From an uncultured Alistipes sp. (GTDB lineage Bacteria > Bacteroidota > Bacteroidia > Bacteroidales > Rikenellaceae), in the NCBI GenBank assembly GCA_910584485.1, contig CAJUAV010000001.1, positions 372,001-436,000 of the forward strand: a stretch of 64,000 nt of DNA, written 5' to 3'. Both the position numbers and the translations under genes were made by a program. Below, piece after piece: positions 36,487-45,528 of the stretch (positions within the stretch are counted from its first letter, which is position 1; the number at the start of each line of letters is the position of its first letter). A model generated the notes under the pieces. The model made no database searches. It saw nothing but the letters and a program-made list of their open reading frames with translations, and was not told the origin of the DNA.

Positions 36487-37932
36487 CTATTTCACTACGA
36501 TGGGTTTGTACTTCGGCACGAGCGACTTCATGATCGCCCAGGCCAGCAGGTAAGCCACGGCGCAGATGCAGAAGATAATCATGTAGCCTGCGGGCTTGCC
36601 GCTGAAACCGAAGAAGGTGAAGGCTTCGCCCTGTGCGGCCGAATAGTCGAAGAGCAGACCCGCACCCTGGTTGATGAGGTAGGAGCCGATACCGCCCGCC
36701 ATGGCGCCAATGCCGGTGATCGTGGCGATGGTCGACTTGGGGAACATGTCGCCGATGGTCGAGAAGAGGTTCGCCGACCAAGCCTGGTGGCCTGCGCCCG
36801 CGATACCGATGATCAGCGCGGGATACCATACCGACAGCCCCTGAAGCGGCTGCGCGAAGAGGGCGAAGAGCGGGAAGAAGGCGAAGATGAGCATCGCCAG
36901 CATGCGGCCCGAGTAGGGCTCCATGTTCTTGCGCTCGACGAAGAACTTCGGCAGGTAGCCGCCGCCGATCGAAACGACCGTAACAATCAGATAAAGAACG
37001 AATACGAGCATCTTACCCGTCGTGGTCTCCATCGAGTAGCCGCACTCCGAGAAGTAGGCCGGAGCCCAGAAGAGGTAGAACCACCACACGCCGTCCGTGA
37101 AGAACTTGCCGGCGATGAACGACCAGGTCTGCTTGTAGCCGAAGCAGCGCAGGAACGGAATCGCCTCTTCGTCGGCGCCCTTCTTCTCGGCTTTCGCATC
37201 GCCGGCCTCATCCTGCAGCATGTAGTCGAGCTCGGCCTGATTGACGAATTTCGACTGCTCGGGCTTCTCGTACATGAAGGCCCAGAAGAACATCCAGACG
37301 AAGCCGAGGGCACCGATGATGATGAAGGCCATCTCCCAGCCCCACGCCGACGCCAGGATCGGAATCGTCAGCGGAGCGACCAGCGCACCCACCGAAGCGC
37401 CCGCGTTGAAGAGCGACGTGGCCAGTGCACGGTCCTTCTTGGGGAAATACTCGGCCGTCACCTTGATGGCGGCGGGGAAGTTGCCCGCCTCGCCGAGGGC
37501 GAGGATCGCACGGCAGGCGAGGAAGAGCCAGACGCTCAAGCCCGCAACGGCCATGGCGGCCGTCGAACCCGCTTCGATGGCGCGCAGCGCCTCGAGCGAA
37601 TCGTAGCCCTCGATCTGCATCGTCACCCAGCCGCAGCCCGCGTGCATGCAGGCGCCGAGCGACCAGACGCCGATGGCCCACAGGTAACCCTTCTTGGTGC
37701 CCATCCAGTCGACGAACTTGCCCGCGAAGAGGCAGGCGACGGCGTAGAAGAGCGAGAAGAAGCCGGTGATCGTACCGTAGTTCGAGTCCGTCCAGTGGAA
37801 CTCGGGAGCGATGAAATCTTTCCAGGTCAGCGAAAGCACCTGGCGGTCGAGGTAGTTGACCGTCGTCGCCACGAAGAGCAGCAGGCACATCCACCAGCGC
37901 CAGGAGGTCATTTTCTGATTGTTTTGCATCAT
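36487..37932 (-). CDS. exuT: Hexuronate transporter ExuT-like (MFS)
   Basis: This 481-residue major-facilitator protein has twelve predicted transmembrane helices. The N terminus WRWWMCLLLFVATTVNYLDRQVLSL, with the conserved NYLDR of the anion:cation symporter branch, is typical of ExuT, which imports galacturonate and glucuronate with protons. A long hydrophilic central loop (about 225-270, with DEAGDAKAEKKGADEE) separates the two halves. The start may be 37932 or the next Met at 37929. It sits between eda and uxaB in the galacturonate operon. It is the only uptake system in the locus. Confidence 0.92.
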   Translation of the reverse strand: MMQNNQKMTSWRWWMCLLLFVATTVNYLDRQVLSLTWKDFIAPEFHWTDSNYGTITGFFSLFYAVACLFAGKFVDWMGTKKGYLWAIGVWSLGACMHAGCGWVTMQIEGYDSLEALRAIEAGSTAAMAVAGLSVWLFLACRAILALGEAGNFPAAIKVTAEYFPKKDRALATSLFNAGASVGALVAPLTIPILASAWGWEMAFIIIGALGFVWMFFWAFMYEKPEQSKFVNQAELDYMLQDEAGDAKAEKKGADEEAIPFLRCFGYKQTWSFIAGKFFTDGVWWFYLFWAPAYFSECGYSMETTTGKMLVFVLYLIVTVVSIGGGYLPKFFVERKNMEPYSGRMLAMLIFAFFPLFALFAQPLQGLSVWYPALIIGIAGAGHQAWSANLFSTIGDMFPKSTIATITGIGAMAGGIGSYLINQGAGLLFDYSAAQGEAFTFFGFSGKPAGYMIIFCICAVAYLLAWAIMKSLVPKYKPIVVK

Positions 37933-37960
37933 GTTAAGTTGTAGTAGGTTTCAATGAATG

Positions 37961-38632
37961 TTACTTGCCGCGCACCTCGGCGATGATCGCCAGACACTCG
38001 CGGCACTTCTCGGTCACGTAGGCCCAATCCTCGGCGGCCACCTTCTCCTTCGGGAAGAGCTTCGAGCCCATGCCCACGCAGTAGACGCCGGCCTTGAACC
38101 AGGCGGTGAGGTTCTCGCGCTCGGGCGATACGCCGCCCGTCACCATGATCTTCGACCAGGGGCAGGGAGCCATGAGGCCCTTGACCATGTTGGGACCGTA
38201 GACGTCGCCCGGGAAGAGCTTCGTGAGGTCGCAGCCCAGCTCCTGCGCCTTGCCGATCTCCGACACCGTGCCGCAGCCCGGGCAGTACGGGATCAGACGA
38301 CGGTTGCAGATCGGTGCGATCTCGGGGTTGAAGAGCGGGCCCACGATGAAAGCGGCACCCAGCTGGATGTAGAGCGCAGCCGTGGCGGGATCGACCACCG
38401 AACCGATGCCGATCGCCAGTTCGGGGCACTCCTTGGCGGCCCACTTGACGAGCTCGCCGAAGACCTCCTGCGCGAAATCGCCGCGGTTCGTGAACTCGAA
38501 CGCGCGGACGCCGCCTTCGTAGCACGCCTTGACGACCTTCTTGGCCACCTCGACGTCCTTGTGGTAGAATACCGGCACCATGCCGGTCTCGCCGATCTTC
38601 TTCAGGACGGCGATTTTATCGAATTTTGCCAT
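37961..38632 (-). CDS. eda: KDPG/KHG aldolase
   Basis: Eda splits 2-keto-3-deoxy-6-phosphogluconate into pyruvate and glyceraldehyde 3-phosphate, the last step of the pathway. The 223-residue protein has the GVRAFEFTNRGD segment with the catalytic glutamate, CPGCGTVSEIGKA, and the Schiff-base lysine in KLFPGDVYGP. The TGGVSPERENL segment closes the phosphate site. It is slightly longer than E. coli Eda. It lies 28 bases before exuT and 127 bases after kdgK; that gap carries a strong small hairpin. Confidence 0.95.
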   Translation of the reverse strand: MAKFDKIAVLKKIGETGMVPVFYHKDVEVAKKVVKACYEGGVRAFEFTNRGDFAQEVFGELVKWAAKECPELAIGIGSVVDPATAALYIQLGAAFIVGPLFNPEIAPICNRRLIPYCPGCGTVSEIGKAQELGCDLTKLFPGDVYGPNMVKGLMAPCPWSKIMVTGGVSPERENLTAWFKAGVYCVGMGSKLFPKEKVAAEDWAYVTEKCRECLAIIAEVRGK

Positions 38633-38713
38633 ATACCTATTTATTATAGTTTGTGCGCGCGGGGCTGCGGTCGCACCCGCCCGCGGGTTCGTTGCCGCAC
38701 GGCCGCCGAAGGC

Positions 38714-38733
38714 GCCGCATCCTGCGATGCGGC
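38714..38733. promoter_or_regulatory. Hairpin between kdgK and eda
   Basis: GCCGCATC (38714-38721) and GATGCGGC (38726-38733) form a perfect 8-bp stem with a CTGC loop in the 127-base gap inside the operon. It could moderate read-through or protect the upstream mRNA. Its form resembles the variable hairpins of the mosaic repeats, without their constant flanks. Confidence 0.45.
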
Positions 38734-38759
38734 CCTTCGCGACGCATGCGTTTCAAGAA

Positions 38760-39779
38760 TCAGCGCTGTACGCGGCCGTTCGCGTTACCGCCTGCCAGCG
38801 ACTCGACCTCCTCGGTCGATACGAGGTTGAAATCGCCGTTGATCGTGTGCTTGAGCGCCGAAGCGGCCACGGCGAATTCGAGCGCCTCGCCCTGCGTCGG
38901 CTTCGTCAGCAGGCCGTGGATGATACCGCCCGAGAAGGAGTCGCCGCCACCGACGCGGTCGATGATCGGGTTGATGTCGTAGCGCTTCGACTCGTAGAAC
39001 TCCTCGCCGTTGTAGATCATCGCCTTCCAACCGTTGTGCGTGGCCGAGAAGGACTCGCGCAGGGTCGAAATGACGTACTTGAACCCGAAGGTCTCGGCCA
39101 TCTGCTTGAAGATGCCCTTGTAGCCCTCGGCGTTCGTCTCGCCGCCCTCGACATCGGCATCGGGCTTGAAGCCCAGGCAGAGCTCGGCATCCTCCTCGTT
39201 GCCGATGCAGACGTCGACGTACTGCATCAGGGGACGCATGATCGACTGCGCCTTCTCCTTCGTCCAGAGCTTCTTGCGGAAATTCAGGTCGACCGAGACG
39301 GTCACACCGTGACGCTTGGCGGCCTCGCAGGCCAGCTTCGTCAGCTCGGCAGCCTTGTCCGAAATGGCGGGCGTGATGCCCGACCAGTGGAACCACTGCG
39401 CGCCCTCCATGACGGCGTCGAAATCGAAATCCTGCGGATCGGCCTCGGCGATAGCCGAGTGAGCGCGGTCGTAGATCACCTTCGAGGGACGCATCGAAGC
39501 ACCCGTCTCCAGGTAGTAGATGCCGACACGGTCGCCGCCGCGGGCGATGAAATCGGTCTTCACGCCGTACTTGCGCAGCGCGTTGACGGCCGACCGGCCG
39601 ATCTCGTGCTTCGGCAGCTTCGTGACGAAATAGGCCTCATGACCGTAGTTGGCGCAGCTGACGGCCACGTTGGCCTCACCGCCGCCATAGACGACGTCGA
39701 ACGAATCCGACTGCACGAAGCGCGTGTTGCCCGGCGTGGACAGACGCAGCATGATCTCACCTAAAGTTACGATTTTCAT
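38760..39779 (-). CDS. kdgK: 2-keto-3-deoxygluconate kinase (PfkB family)
   Basis: KdgK phosphorylates 2-keto-3-deoxygluconate to KDPG with ATP. The 339-residue protein begins IVTLGEIMLRLSTPG and has the glycine-rich VYGGGEANVAVSCANYG, typical of PfkB sugar kinases. The conserved DVCIGNEEDAELCLG and the anion-hole/catalytic-base motif GGGDSFSGGIIHGL are present. Other PfkB kinases are similar, but the gene's position between uxaC and eda makes KdgK the obvious call. The start is ATG 39779, 18 bases after the uxaC stop. Confidence 0.93.
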   Translation of the reverse strand: MKIVTLGEIMLRLSTPGNTRFVQSDSFDVVYGGGEANVAVSCANYGHEAYFVTKLPKHEIGRSAVNALRKYGVKTDFIARGGDRVGIYYLETGASMRPSKVIYDRAHSAIAEADPQDFDFDAVMEGAQWFHWSGITPAISDKAAELTKLACEAAKRHGVTVSVDLNFRKKLWTKEKAQSIMRPLMQYVDVCIGNEEDAELCLGFKPDADVEGGETNAEGYKGIFKQMAETFGFKYVISTLRESFSATHNGWKAMIYNGEEFYESKRYDINPIIDRVGGGDSFSGGIIHGLLTKPTQGEALEFAVAASALKHTINGDFNLVSTEEVESLAGGNANGRVQR

Positions 39780-39797
39780 TTGTTTGGATCTGTTATG

Positions 39798-41210
39798 TTA
39801 AAACTTGAAATAGTTCTTCGCATTGCGGTAGCATACCCCCTCGACGATCTCCTTGCCGATGAAGTCGATCTCCGAAGCGGGCAGCAGCCCCTGCTCGATG
39901 TCGTTGCCCAGCAGGTTGCAGAGCGTGCGGCGGAAATACTCGTGGCGCGGGTACGAGAGGAACGAGCGCGAGTCGGTCAGCATGCCGACGAAGCGGCTCA
40001 ACAGACCGAGCGTCGAGAGGGCGTTCATCTGCTTCTCCATGCCGTCCTTCTGATCGAGGAACCACCAGCCCGAACCGAACTGGATCTTGCCGGCGCCGTA
40101 GCGGCCGTCCTGGAAGTTGCCGAGCATCGTGGCGACGAGCTCGTTGTCGCGCGGGTTGAGGTTGTAGATGATCGTCTTGGTCAGCTTGTCCTGCTCGTCG
40201 AGAATGTTGAGGAACTTGGACATCTTCTTGGCCACCGTGAAATCGCCGATCGAGTCGAAGCCCGTGTCGGGACCCAGCTGACGGAACATGCGGCCGTTGT
40301 TATCGCGGATGGCGCCGTAGTGGAACTGCTGCGTCCAGCCCGTCTCGTGGTCCATGACGGCGAATTCGACCATCATGGCGGTCTTGTACTTGAGGATCTC
40401 CTCCTTGGTGAGCGACTGACCGCCGTAGACCTTCAGGAAGATGGCGTCGATCTCCGACTGCGTGTAATCCTCGGCGTAGAACTCCTCGATGCCGTGGTCC
40501 GAGAGGCGGCAGCCCGCCTCCTCGAAGAACTTGTGGCGTACGCGCAGCGCCTCGATCACGTCGGCGAACTTGCGGATCTCGACTCCCGAGACCTCGGCCA
40601 GGCGGTCGATGTAGGCGCGGAAATTGGCGGGCACCTCGACGGCCATCGCCTTGTCGGGACGCCACGTGGGCAGCATCTTCACCTTGAAGCCGTCGGCCTT
40701 CACCTTGAGGTGGTGCTCCAGCGAGTCGATCGGGTCGTCGGTCGTGCAGACCGTCTCGACGTTGTAGTGCTCCATGAGGCCGCGGGCGTAGAATTCGGGC
40801 GTCTGCAGCTTTTCGGTGCAGGTGTCGTAGATCTCGCGCGCCGTCGAGGGGTTGAGGAGCTTCGTCACGCCGAAGGCGGTCTTCAGCTCAAGGTGCGTCC
40901 AATGATAGAGCGGGTTGCGCATCGTGTAGGGAACCGTCTCGGCCCACTTCTCGAACTTCTCCCAGTCGGTCGTATCCTTGCCCGTGCAGTAACGCTCGTC
41001 GACGCCGTTCGTACGCATCGCGCGCCACTTGTAGTGGTCGCCCTCGAGCCAGATCTTCGAGAGGTTGTCGAAGCGGTGGTTCGACGCCACGTACTCGGGA
41101 ATCAGATGGCAGTGGTAGTCGATAATCGGCATTTTGGCCGCATGCTCGTGGTAGAGCCGCTCGGCTGCCGCCGTCTGCAACAGGAAATTGTCGTCATTGA
41201 ACTGTTTCAT
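39798..41210 (-). CDS. uxaC: Glucuronate/galacturonate isomerase UxaC
   Basis: UxaC converts D-galacturonate to D-tagaturonate (and glucuronate to fructuronate), the first intracellular step. The 470-residue protein has the amidohydrolase-like metal motif YHCHL near residue 30, and the segments YNVETVCTTDDPIDSLEHH and DTGFDSIGDF. Its length matches UxaC. The ATG at 41210 is the first gene start of the eight-gene operon. The upstream gap to the divergent DUF4861 gene carries a near-match -7 box on the minus strand (TACCTTTA, near 41253), but no clear operator. Confidence 0.95.
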   Translation of the reverse strand: MKQFNDDNFLLQTAAAERLYHEHAAKMPIIDYHCHLIPEYVASNHRFDNLSKIWLEGDHYKWRAMRTNGVDERYCTGKDTTDWEKFEKWAETVPYTMRNPLYHWTHLELKTAFGVTKLLNPSTAREIYDTCTEKLQTPEFYARGLMEHYNVETVCTTDDPIDSLEHHLKVKADGFKVKMLPTWRPDKAMAVEVPANFRAYIDRLAEVSGVEIRKFADVIEALRVRHKFFEEAGCRLSDHGIEEFYAEDYTQSEIDAIFLKVYGGQSLTKEEILKYKTAMMVEFAVMDHETGWTQQFHYGAIRDNNGRMFRQLGPDTGFDSIGDFTVAKKMSKFLNILDEQDKLTKTIIYNLNPRDNELVATMLGNFQDGRYGAGKIQFGSGWWFLDQKDGMEKQMNALSTLGLLSRFVGMLTDSRSFLSYPRHEYFRRTLCNLLGNDIEQGLLPASEIDFIGKEIVEGVCYRNAKNYFKF

Positions 41211-41345
41211 AATCGTATGATAGTTTGAATTCGTTTGCTTTCGAAACGTAAAGGTAAGCAAACTTTCGGGATTATACAACGAATCGCGCGGCGAAATTAC
41301 ACTTAAATATCGGCCGCCGAGGGGCGATTTCTCCAAATTTAATCG

Positions 41346-41353
41346 TAAATTTG
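41346..41353 (+). promoter_or_regulatory. -7 box for the first DUF4861 gene
   Basis: TAAATTTG matches TAnnTTTG and lies 36 bases before the ATG at 41389. Confidence 0.6.
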
Positions 41354-41388
41354 TCCGCAAGAGTCGAAAAATACGCAAACACGACACC

Positions 41389-42510
41389 ATGAAAAAACTG
41401 CTTTCCATCCTTGCGGCGGCGGGCCTGGCGGCCTGCACGCCGAACATCCGCGTCGAGGTCGAGAACCCGACCGACATCGCCCGCCACAGCGAAACGATCG
41501 AAATCGCCTGGGCGGAACTCGCCCCGACCGAGGGGCTGACGGCCGACAACGTCGTCGTCCGCGACCCCGCCGGCCATGAAATTCCCTCGCAGGTGATCTA
41601 TGCGGGCGGCGAAGAGCCCCGTTCGCTCATCTTCCAGACCGACGCCGAGCCGGGCGCCGAACTCCTCTTCACGATCGCCCCGGGCCGACGGAGCGCCTAC
41701 CCCGCCAAGGCCTTCGGCCGCCACGTGCCCGAGCGCTACGACGACTACGCCTGGGAGAACAACCTCGTCGCCTACCGCCTCTACGGCCCCGCGCTGGAGA
41801 CCTCGCCCGAGAAGCTCATCACGCCGGGCATCGACGTGTGGGTGAAATGCAGCGAAAAGCTCGTCATCGACGAGTGGTACGCCAAGGGCGACTACCACCA
41901 CAACTACGGCGACGGCATGGACTGCTACAAAGTGGGCGTCACGCTGGGCGGCGGCGCCTCGCTGCCGATCGCCGAAGGGCGGTTCTGGCCCATGGGGCAC
42001 AACTACCTGACGCAGCGGACGCTCGACAACGGGCCGATCCGCACCTCCGTCGAGCTCACCTACGCCCCCTTCAACGTGGCGGGGACGGCCGTCTCGCTCA
42101 CGAAGACGATCACGCTCGATGCCGACAGCCGCTTCAACCGCATGGAGAACCGCTACGAGGGGCTCTTCGACACGCTGCCCGTGGCGGCGGGCTTCGTGCG
42201 CCACGACGTGAAGCAGACGCTCACGGGCGAAGGGTGGATGGCGATGGTCGAACCCGCCTCCGACTCGAAGCAGCCCGAGAAGGACGGCGACATCTACCAG
42301 GGAATCCTGCTCGCGGGCGCCCCGATGGTGCCCGACACGCTGGGCCATGCCGTGGCGATCGCAACCGTCAAATCGGGCGAGCCGATGATCTACTACAGCG
42401 GTTCGGGCTGGAGCCAGGGCGGCGTGGCCGACATGGATGCCTGGACGGCGCAGATCGCCGAGCAGCAGGCCAAGATCGAACGCCCGCTGCGAGTCACCGT
42501 CCTCCGATAA
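41389..42510 (+). CDS. DUF4861 family lipoprotein (first copy)
   Basis: I recognise the DUF4861 family, which is common in Bacteroidetes pectin and other uronate-degrading loci; its exact activity is not known to me. The 373-residue protein has a lipoprotein signal (GLAAC, C16). The body is predicted to be largely beta-strand, with conserved-looking segments RYDDYAWENNLVAYRLYGPAL, WYAKGDYHHNYGDGMDCYKVG and YYSGSGWSQGG. Its second copy at 53332 shares the same layout (Arg/Tyr-rich ENNLVAYR-like and GWxxGG-like segments) and overall length. The gene diverges from the uxa operon and precedes an Asp-box protein by 104 bases. A carbohydrate-active role at the cell surface is inferred. Confidence 0.8.
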   Translation: MKKLLSILAAAGLAACTPNIRVEVENPTDIARHSETIEIAWAELAPTEGLTADNVVVRDPAGHEIPSQVIYAGGEEPRSLIFQTDAEPGAELLFTIAPGRRSAYPAKAFGRHVPERYDDYAWENNLVAYRLYGPALETSPEKLITPGIDVWVKCSEKLVIDEWYAKGDYHHNYGDGMDCYKVGVTLGGGASLPIAEGRFWPMGHNYLTQRTLDNGPIRTSVELTYAPFNVAGTAVSLTKTITLDADSRFNRMENRYEGLFDTLPVAAGFVRHDVKQTLTGEGWMAMVEPASDSKQPEKDGDIYQGILLAGAPMVPDTLGHAVAIATVKSGEPMIYYSGSGWSQGGVADMDAWTAQIAEQQAKIERPLRVTVLR

Positions 42511-42614
42511 AGCGAATCGGCCGAAGACGAAGCGGGCGGATCCGAGCGATCGGGTTCACCCGCTTTTTCGCAGTACTGCCAACTGAAATACCAACCTTTA
42601 CAAAATCCGATACG

Positions 42615-44405
42615 ATGAAACGAAACCTCTTTGCCTGTGCCGTTCTCGGCGCACTGGCGATCGGCTGCACCTCGCAGCAGAAGCGGCAATGGGCGCACCT
42701 GGATCAGGACACGCTCTACGTCGTGGCCGCCAATTTCCGTGCGGGCGAGCAGACGGCCGCCCTCGGCGACTCGGCCAACGTGGTCCGCTTCGTGCTCAAG
42801 GAGCGCGCGACGGTCCCCTTCTGCCAGTCGGCGATCCGCCAGCGGACCGACGAAGCCGCCCTGGCGCCCGATCCCGCGAAGCCCTACTTCTCGGTCCGCT
42901 TCGCCCTGCCGATTCCCGCCGCCTACACCCCGACCGAGACGGGCGAACTGGTCGGCCTGGACTACGGCGTCTTCCACCACGCCCACTCGCCCGGCTTCGA
43001 GGTGATGCCCAACGGCGATGCGCTGGCCGTCTATTTCAGCTCGCCCCGCGGCCGCAGCGAGAGCGACACGATGGCCACCTTCATCCAGGCGCGCCTGCGC
43101 TTCGGCGCCGAGGAGTGGGACCTGCCCGAACTCTTCTTCGACACGCAGCTCGGCAACGACCAGTCGGGCCTGCTGTGGAACGACAACGGCCGCATCCGCT
43201 TCTTCGGCGGCGGCCGCTACATCTCCGATTACGTCCCCTTCCGCATGGCCGAATCGACCGACAACGGCGCCACGTGGACCTTCTCGGTGCCGCAGCTCGA
43301 CACGGCGGCGACCGATTTCACGGCGCAGCCGATCAACAGCGCCTTCCGCGATCCGCAGGGCAACATCTACATGGCGATGGATGCCGACGGCAGCGAAAGC
43401 TTCCTCTGGCGCAGCCGCGACGACGGCCGCACGTGGGAGGACATGGGCGGCCGCACGAAGGGACGACACTCGACGATCGTACCGCTCGACGACCGGGGCA
43501 CGCTGCTCTCGATCGGCGGCAAGAATGCGAGCGTCGAAGGGTGGACGCCGCAGAACATCTCGCACGACTGGGGCGCCACGTGGGAGGAGGCGACCCCCTC
43601 GCCCTTCCCGCCGCTGGGCAGCGCGCAGCGCCCCTCGATCATCCGCCTGCAATCGGGCAACCTGCTCTACATCACCGACTCGTACCTGCTCAAGAAGAAC
43701 ATCCCCGCCCCCGAAGGATGGGCCTACGGCGACAACTGCGTCGTCGCCGTCTCGAAGGACAACGGCAAGAGCTGGCACATCAAGCCGCTGCCCGTGCAGC
43801 TGCCGCACAACGGCCGCACGGCGCATCCCTCGCTCGGCTACTCGACCGTACGGCAGGCGCCGAACGGCGTGATCCACATCCTTACCTCGGCCAACTTCCC
43901 CGGCCTGCACTACGAGCTCAACGAGGCGTGGATCTGGTCCGAGGCGGGCGAAACGGAGCCCGCAGCACCGACGGGCGGCACGGTGAAGCGCTACGCGGAG
44001 CACTACCCCGACGGGACGCTCAAGGCGGAGTGGTCGGCCGAAATCCGTCCCGACGGACGCTACCTGCTGCACGGCGAGCTGACCGACTACCACCCCGACG
44101 GATCGGTGCAGCATCGGGCCTGCTACGAGCACGGCCGCAAAACGGGCACGGAGCTCTTCTACAACCCCGACGGCACGCTGCGCTGGCGCTGGGAGCGCGA
44201 CCTGAAAACGATGCGCGGCGTCTGGACGCAGTATTGGCCGAACGGCACCAAGCGCGTCGAGTCGAACTGGAACCTGGAGCCGACGCCGCGCGATCTGAAC
44301 CGCAAATTCATCGGCTGCGTAGCCGAGGGCGACGCCACGCACTGGAACGAGGACGGCACCGAAAAGGCGGTCTACACGTTCCGCAACGGGCTGTTGCAGG
44401 AGTAG
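42615..44405 (+). CDS. Sialidase-fold (Asp-box) lipoprotein with MORN-like tail
   Basis: This 596-residue lipoprotein (lipobox AIGC, C18) contains a propeller with four Asp boxes: STDNGATWTF (about 213), SRDDGRTWED (about 266), SHDWGATWEE (about 315) and SKDNGKSWHI (about 380). This is the sialidase superfamily fold, which includes GH33 and several lyases and side-chain hydrolases. From about residue 454 the protein changes to MORN/YwqK-type repeats (EHYPDGTLKAEW, DYHPDGSVQH, FYNPDGTLRWRW, YWPNGTKRVE), an unusual addition. The substrate is unknown; in a pectin locus a uronic or keto-deoxy sugar side chain is plausible but inferred. It is probably co-transcribed with the DUF4861 gene upstream. 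Confidence 0.8.
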   Translation: MKRNLFACAVLGALAIGCTSQQKRQWAHLDQDTLYVVAANFRAGEQTAALGDSANVVRFVLKERATVPFCQSAIRQRTDEAALAPDPAKPYFSVRFALPIPAAYTPTETGELVGLDYGVFHHAHSPGFEVMPNGDALAVYFSSPRGRSESDTMATFIQARLRFGAEEWDLPELFFDTQLGNDQSGLLWNDNGRIRFFGGGRYISDYVPFRMAESTDNGATWTFSVPQLDTAATDFTAQPINSAFRDPQGNIYMAMDADGSESFLWRSRDDGRTWEDMGGRTKGRHSTIVPLDDRGTLLSIGGKNASVEGWTPQNISHDWGATWEEATPSPFPPLGSAQRPSIIRLQSGNLLYITDSYLLKKNIPAPEGWAYGDNCVVAVSKDNGKSWHIKPLPVQLPHNGRTAHPSLGYSTVRQAPNGVIHILTSANFPGLHYELNEAWIWSEAGETEPAAPTGGTVKRYAEHYPDGTLKAEWSAEIRPDGRYLLHGELTDYHPDGSVQHRACYEHGRKTGTELFYNPDGTLRWRWERDLKTMRGVWTQYWPNGTKRVESNWNLEPTPRDLNRKFIGCVAEGDATHWNEDGTEKAVYTFRNGLLQE

Positions 44406-44735
44406 GCTGCCGCCTGCTGCGGGGAGGCCGTTGCGAAGTGGCGGCCATGGGACTGCTGCCGCAGGATTCTGCTGCCGAGGAGCTGCTGCCGCGGGGTGCC
44501 GTTGCAGAGTCTTGCCGCGGAGGTGCTGCGGCGGAGTTCTGCGAGGCTGCTGTTGCAGAGTGCCGTTGCGGAGTGGCGGCGGCCATAGGGCTGCTGTTGC
44601 GGAGTGTTGCTGCGGAGTACCGTTGAAGGCCGGCGGCGGTCGGTTCGGCAAAGCGCCGCAACAACGGTACCCCCGGGCCCGCGGCAGGCTCGTACAACCG
44701 CTGCAAAACGACAACGCCGCAGGCCGTCCCGACGG
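44406..44735. repeat. Degenerate GC-rich repeats after the Asp-box gene
   Basis: No gene is supported. The stretch is a low-complexity series of TGCCG, GCTGCTG and TTGCGGAG words. Two imperfect copies of a unit beginning GTTGCGAAGTGGCGGCCAT recur near 44431 and 44566. It differs from the mosaic modules of the other regions and lacks their variable hairpins. It may be a decayed repeat or a former coding tail. Confidence 0.5.
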
Positions 44736-44740
44736 AAACG

Positions 44741-44782
44741 AAAAACGGATGTGCTCTCTTCGGAGGGCACATCCGTTCGTTT
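44741..44782. terminator. Bidirectional terminator after tsaB and the Asp-box gene
   Basis: ACGGATGTGCTCTC (44745-44758), a TTCG tetraloop and GAGGGCACATCCGT (44763-44776) form a 14-bp stem with one G-U pair. A residues on the left and TCGTTTT on the right serve both directions. Confidence 0.8.
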
Positions 44783-44806
44783 TCGGCGACAGGCGGAATC
44801 CGCGCG

Positions 44807-45514
44807 TCAGAAGAGCTTCTTCTTCGAGGTCGTCACCATGAAATCCTTCAGGTAGAAGGGTTCGAAATAGGCCGTATCCTCCGTGCGGCCCGCGTCGAAG
44901 GCCTCCTGCGCCAGGCGGGCCAGGCCGCGGGCCGAGGGGGCCACATCGATCAGCATCGCCCCCGCGAGCACCTCGGCGCATTTCGCAGCGCCGTTGCCGA
45001 AGAGGACGAACGGACGCCCCGAACGGCGCTCGGCGGCAAAGCTGTCGGCGTCGATCACCGCCGCCGTCACCTCGCTCTGCGCCCTGCCGCGGCTGTCGAA
45101 AAGCTGCGTGTAGACCTCCATGCGGCGGGCGTCGACCATCGGGCAGAGCAGCGCCTCGTCCCAGCGGTCGATGTCGAGGATCCCCGCCTCGTAATCCTCG
45201 CGCGCCACCTCGGTGAGCGCGTCGAGCGAGCCGACCGACAGCAGCGGACGGCCGATGCCGTAGCAGAGCCCCTTGGCGAACGAGACGCCGATGCGGAGCC
45301 CCGTGTAAGAGCCCGGGCCGCGCCCCACCGCCACCGCGTCGAGCTCTTCGGGTTGGAGGTTCATCTCGGCGAGCAGTTCTTCGACGAAGACCGCCACCTG
45401 ACGGGCATGGTCGCGGCCGCGATCGCTCTCGCGGAGCGACAGCAGCACGCCGTCGCGCGCGATTCCCACGGAGCAGATGTCCGTACCCGTTTCAATGCAG
45501 AGTATCAAAGCCAT
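44807..45514 (-). CDS. tsaB: tRNA threonylcarbamoyladenosine biosynthesis protein TsaB
   Basis: TsaB partners TsaD (and TsaE) to place threonylcarbamoyl on A37 of ANN-decoding tRNAs. The 235-residue protein has the ASKHA fold features of the family: ILCIETGTDICSVGIARDG at the N terminus and the signature GRGPGSYTGLRIGVSFAKGL. It lies 14 bases downstream of smpB and both are read together. The enzyme and pathway are universal; only TsaB is found in this window. Confidence 0.93.
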   Translation of the reverse strand: MALILCIETGTDICSVGIARDGVLLSLRESDRGRDHARQVAVFVEELLAEMNLQPEELDAVAVGRGPGSYTGLRIGVSFAKGLCYGIGRPLLSVGSLDALTEVAREDYEAGILDIDRWDEALLCPMVDARRMEVYTQLFDSRGRAQSEVTAAVIDADSFAAERRSGRPFVLFGNGAAKCAEVLAGAMLIDVAPSARGLARLAQEAFDAGRTEDTAYFEPFYLKDFMVTTSKKKLF

Positions 45515-45528
45515 ATCTTTGCGTAGAT

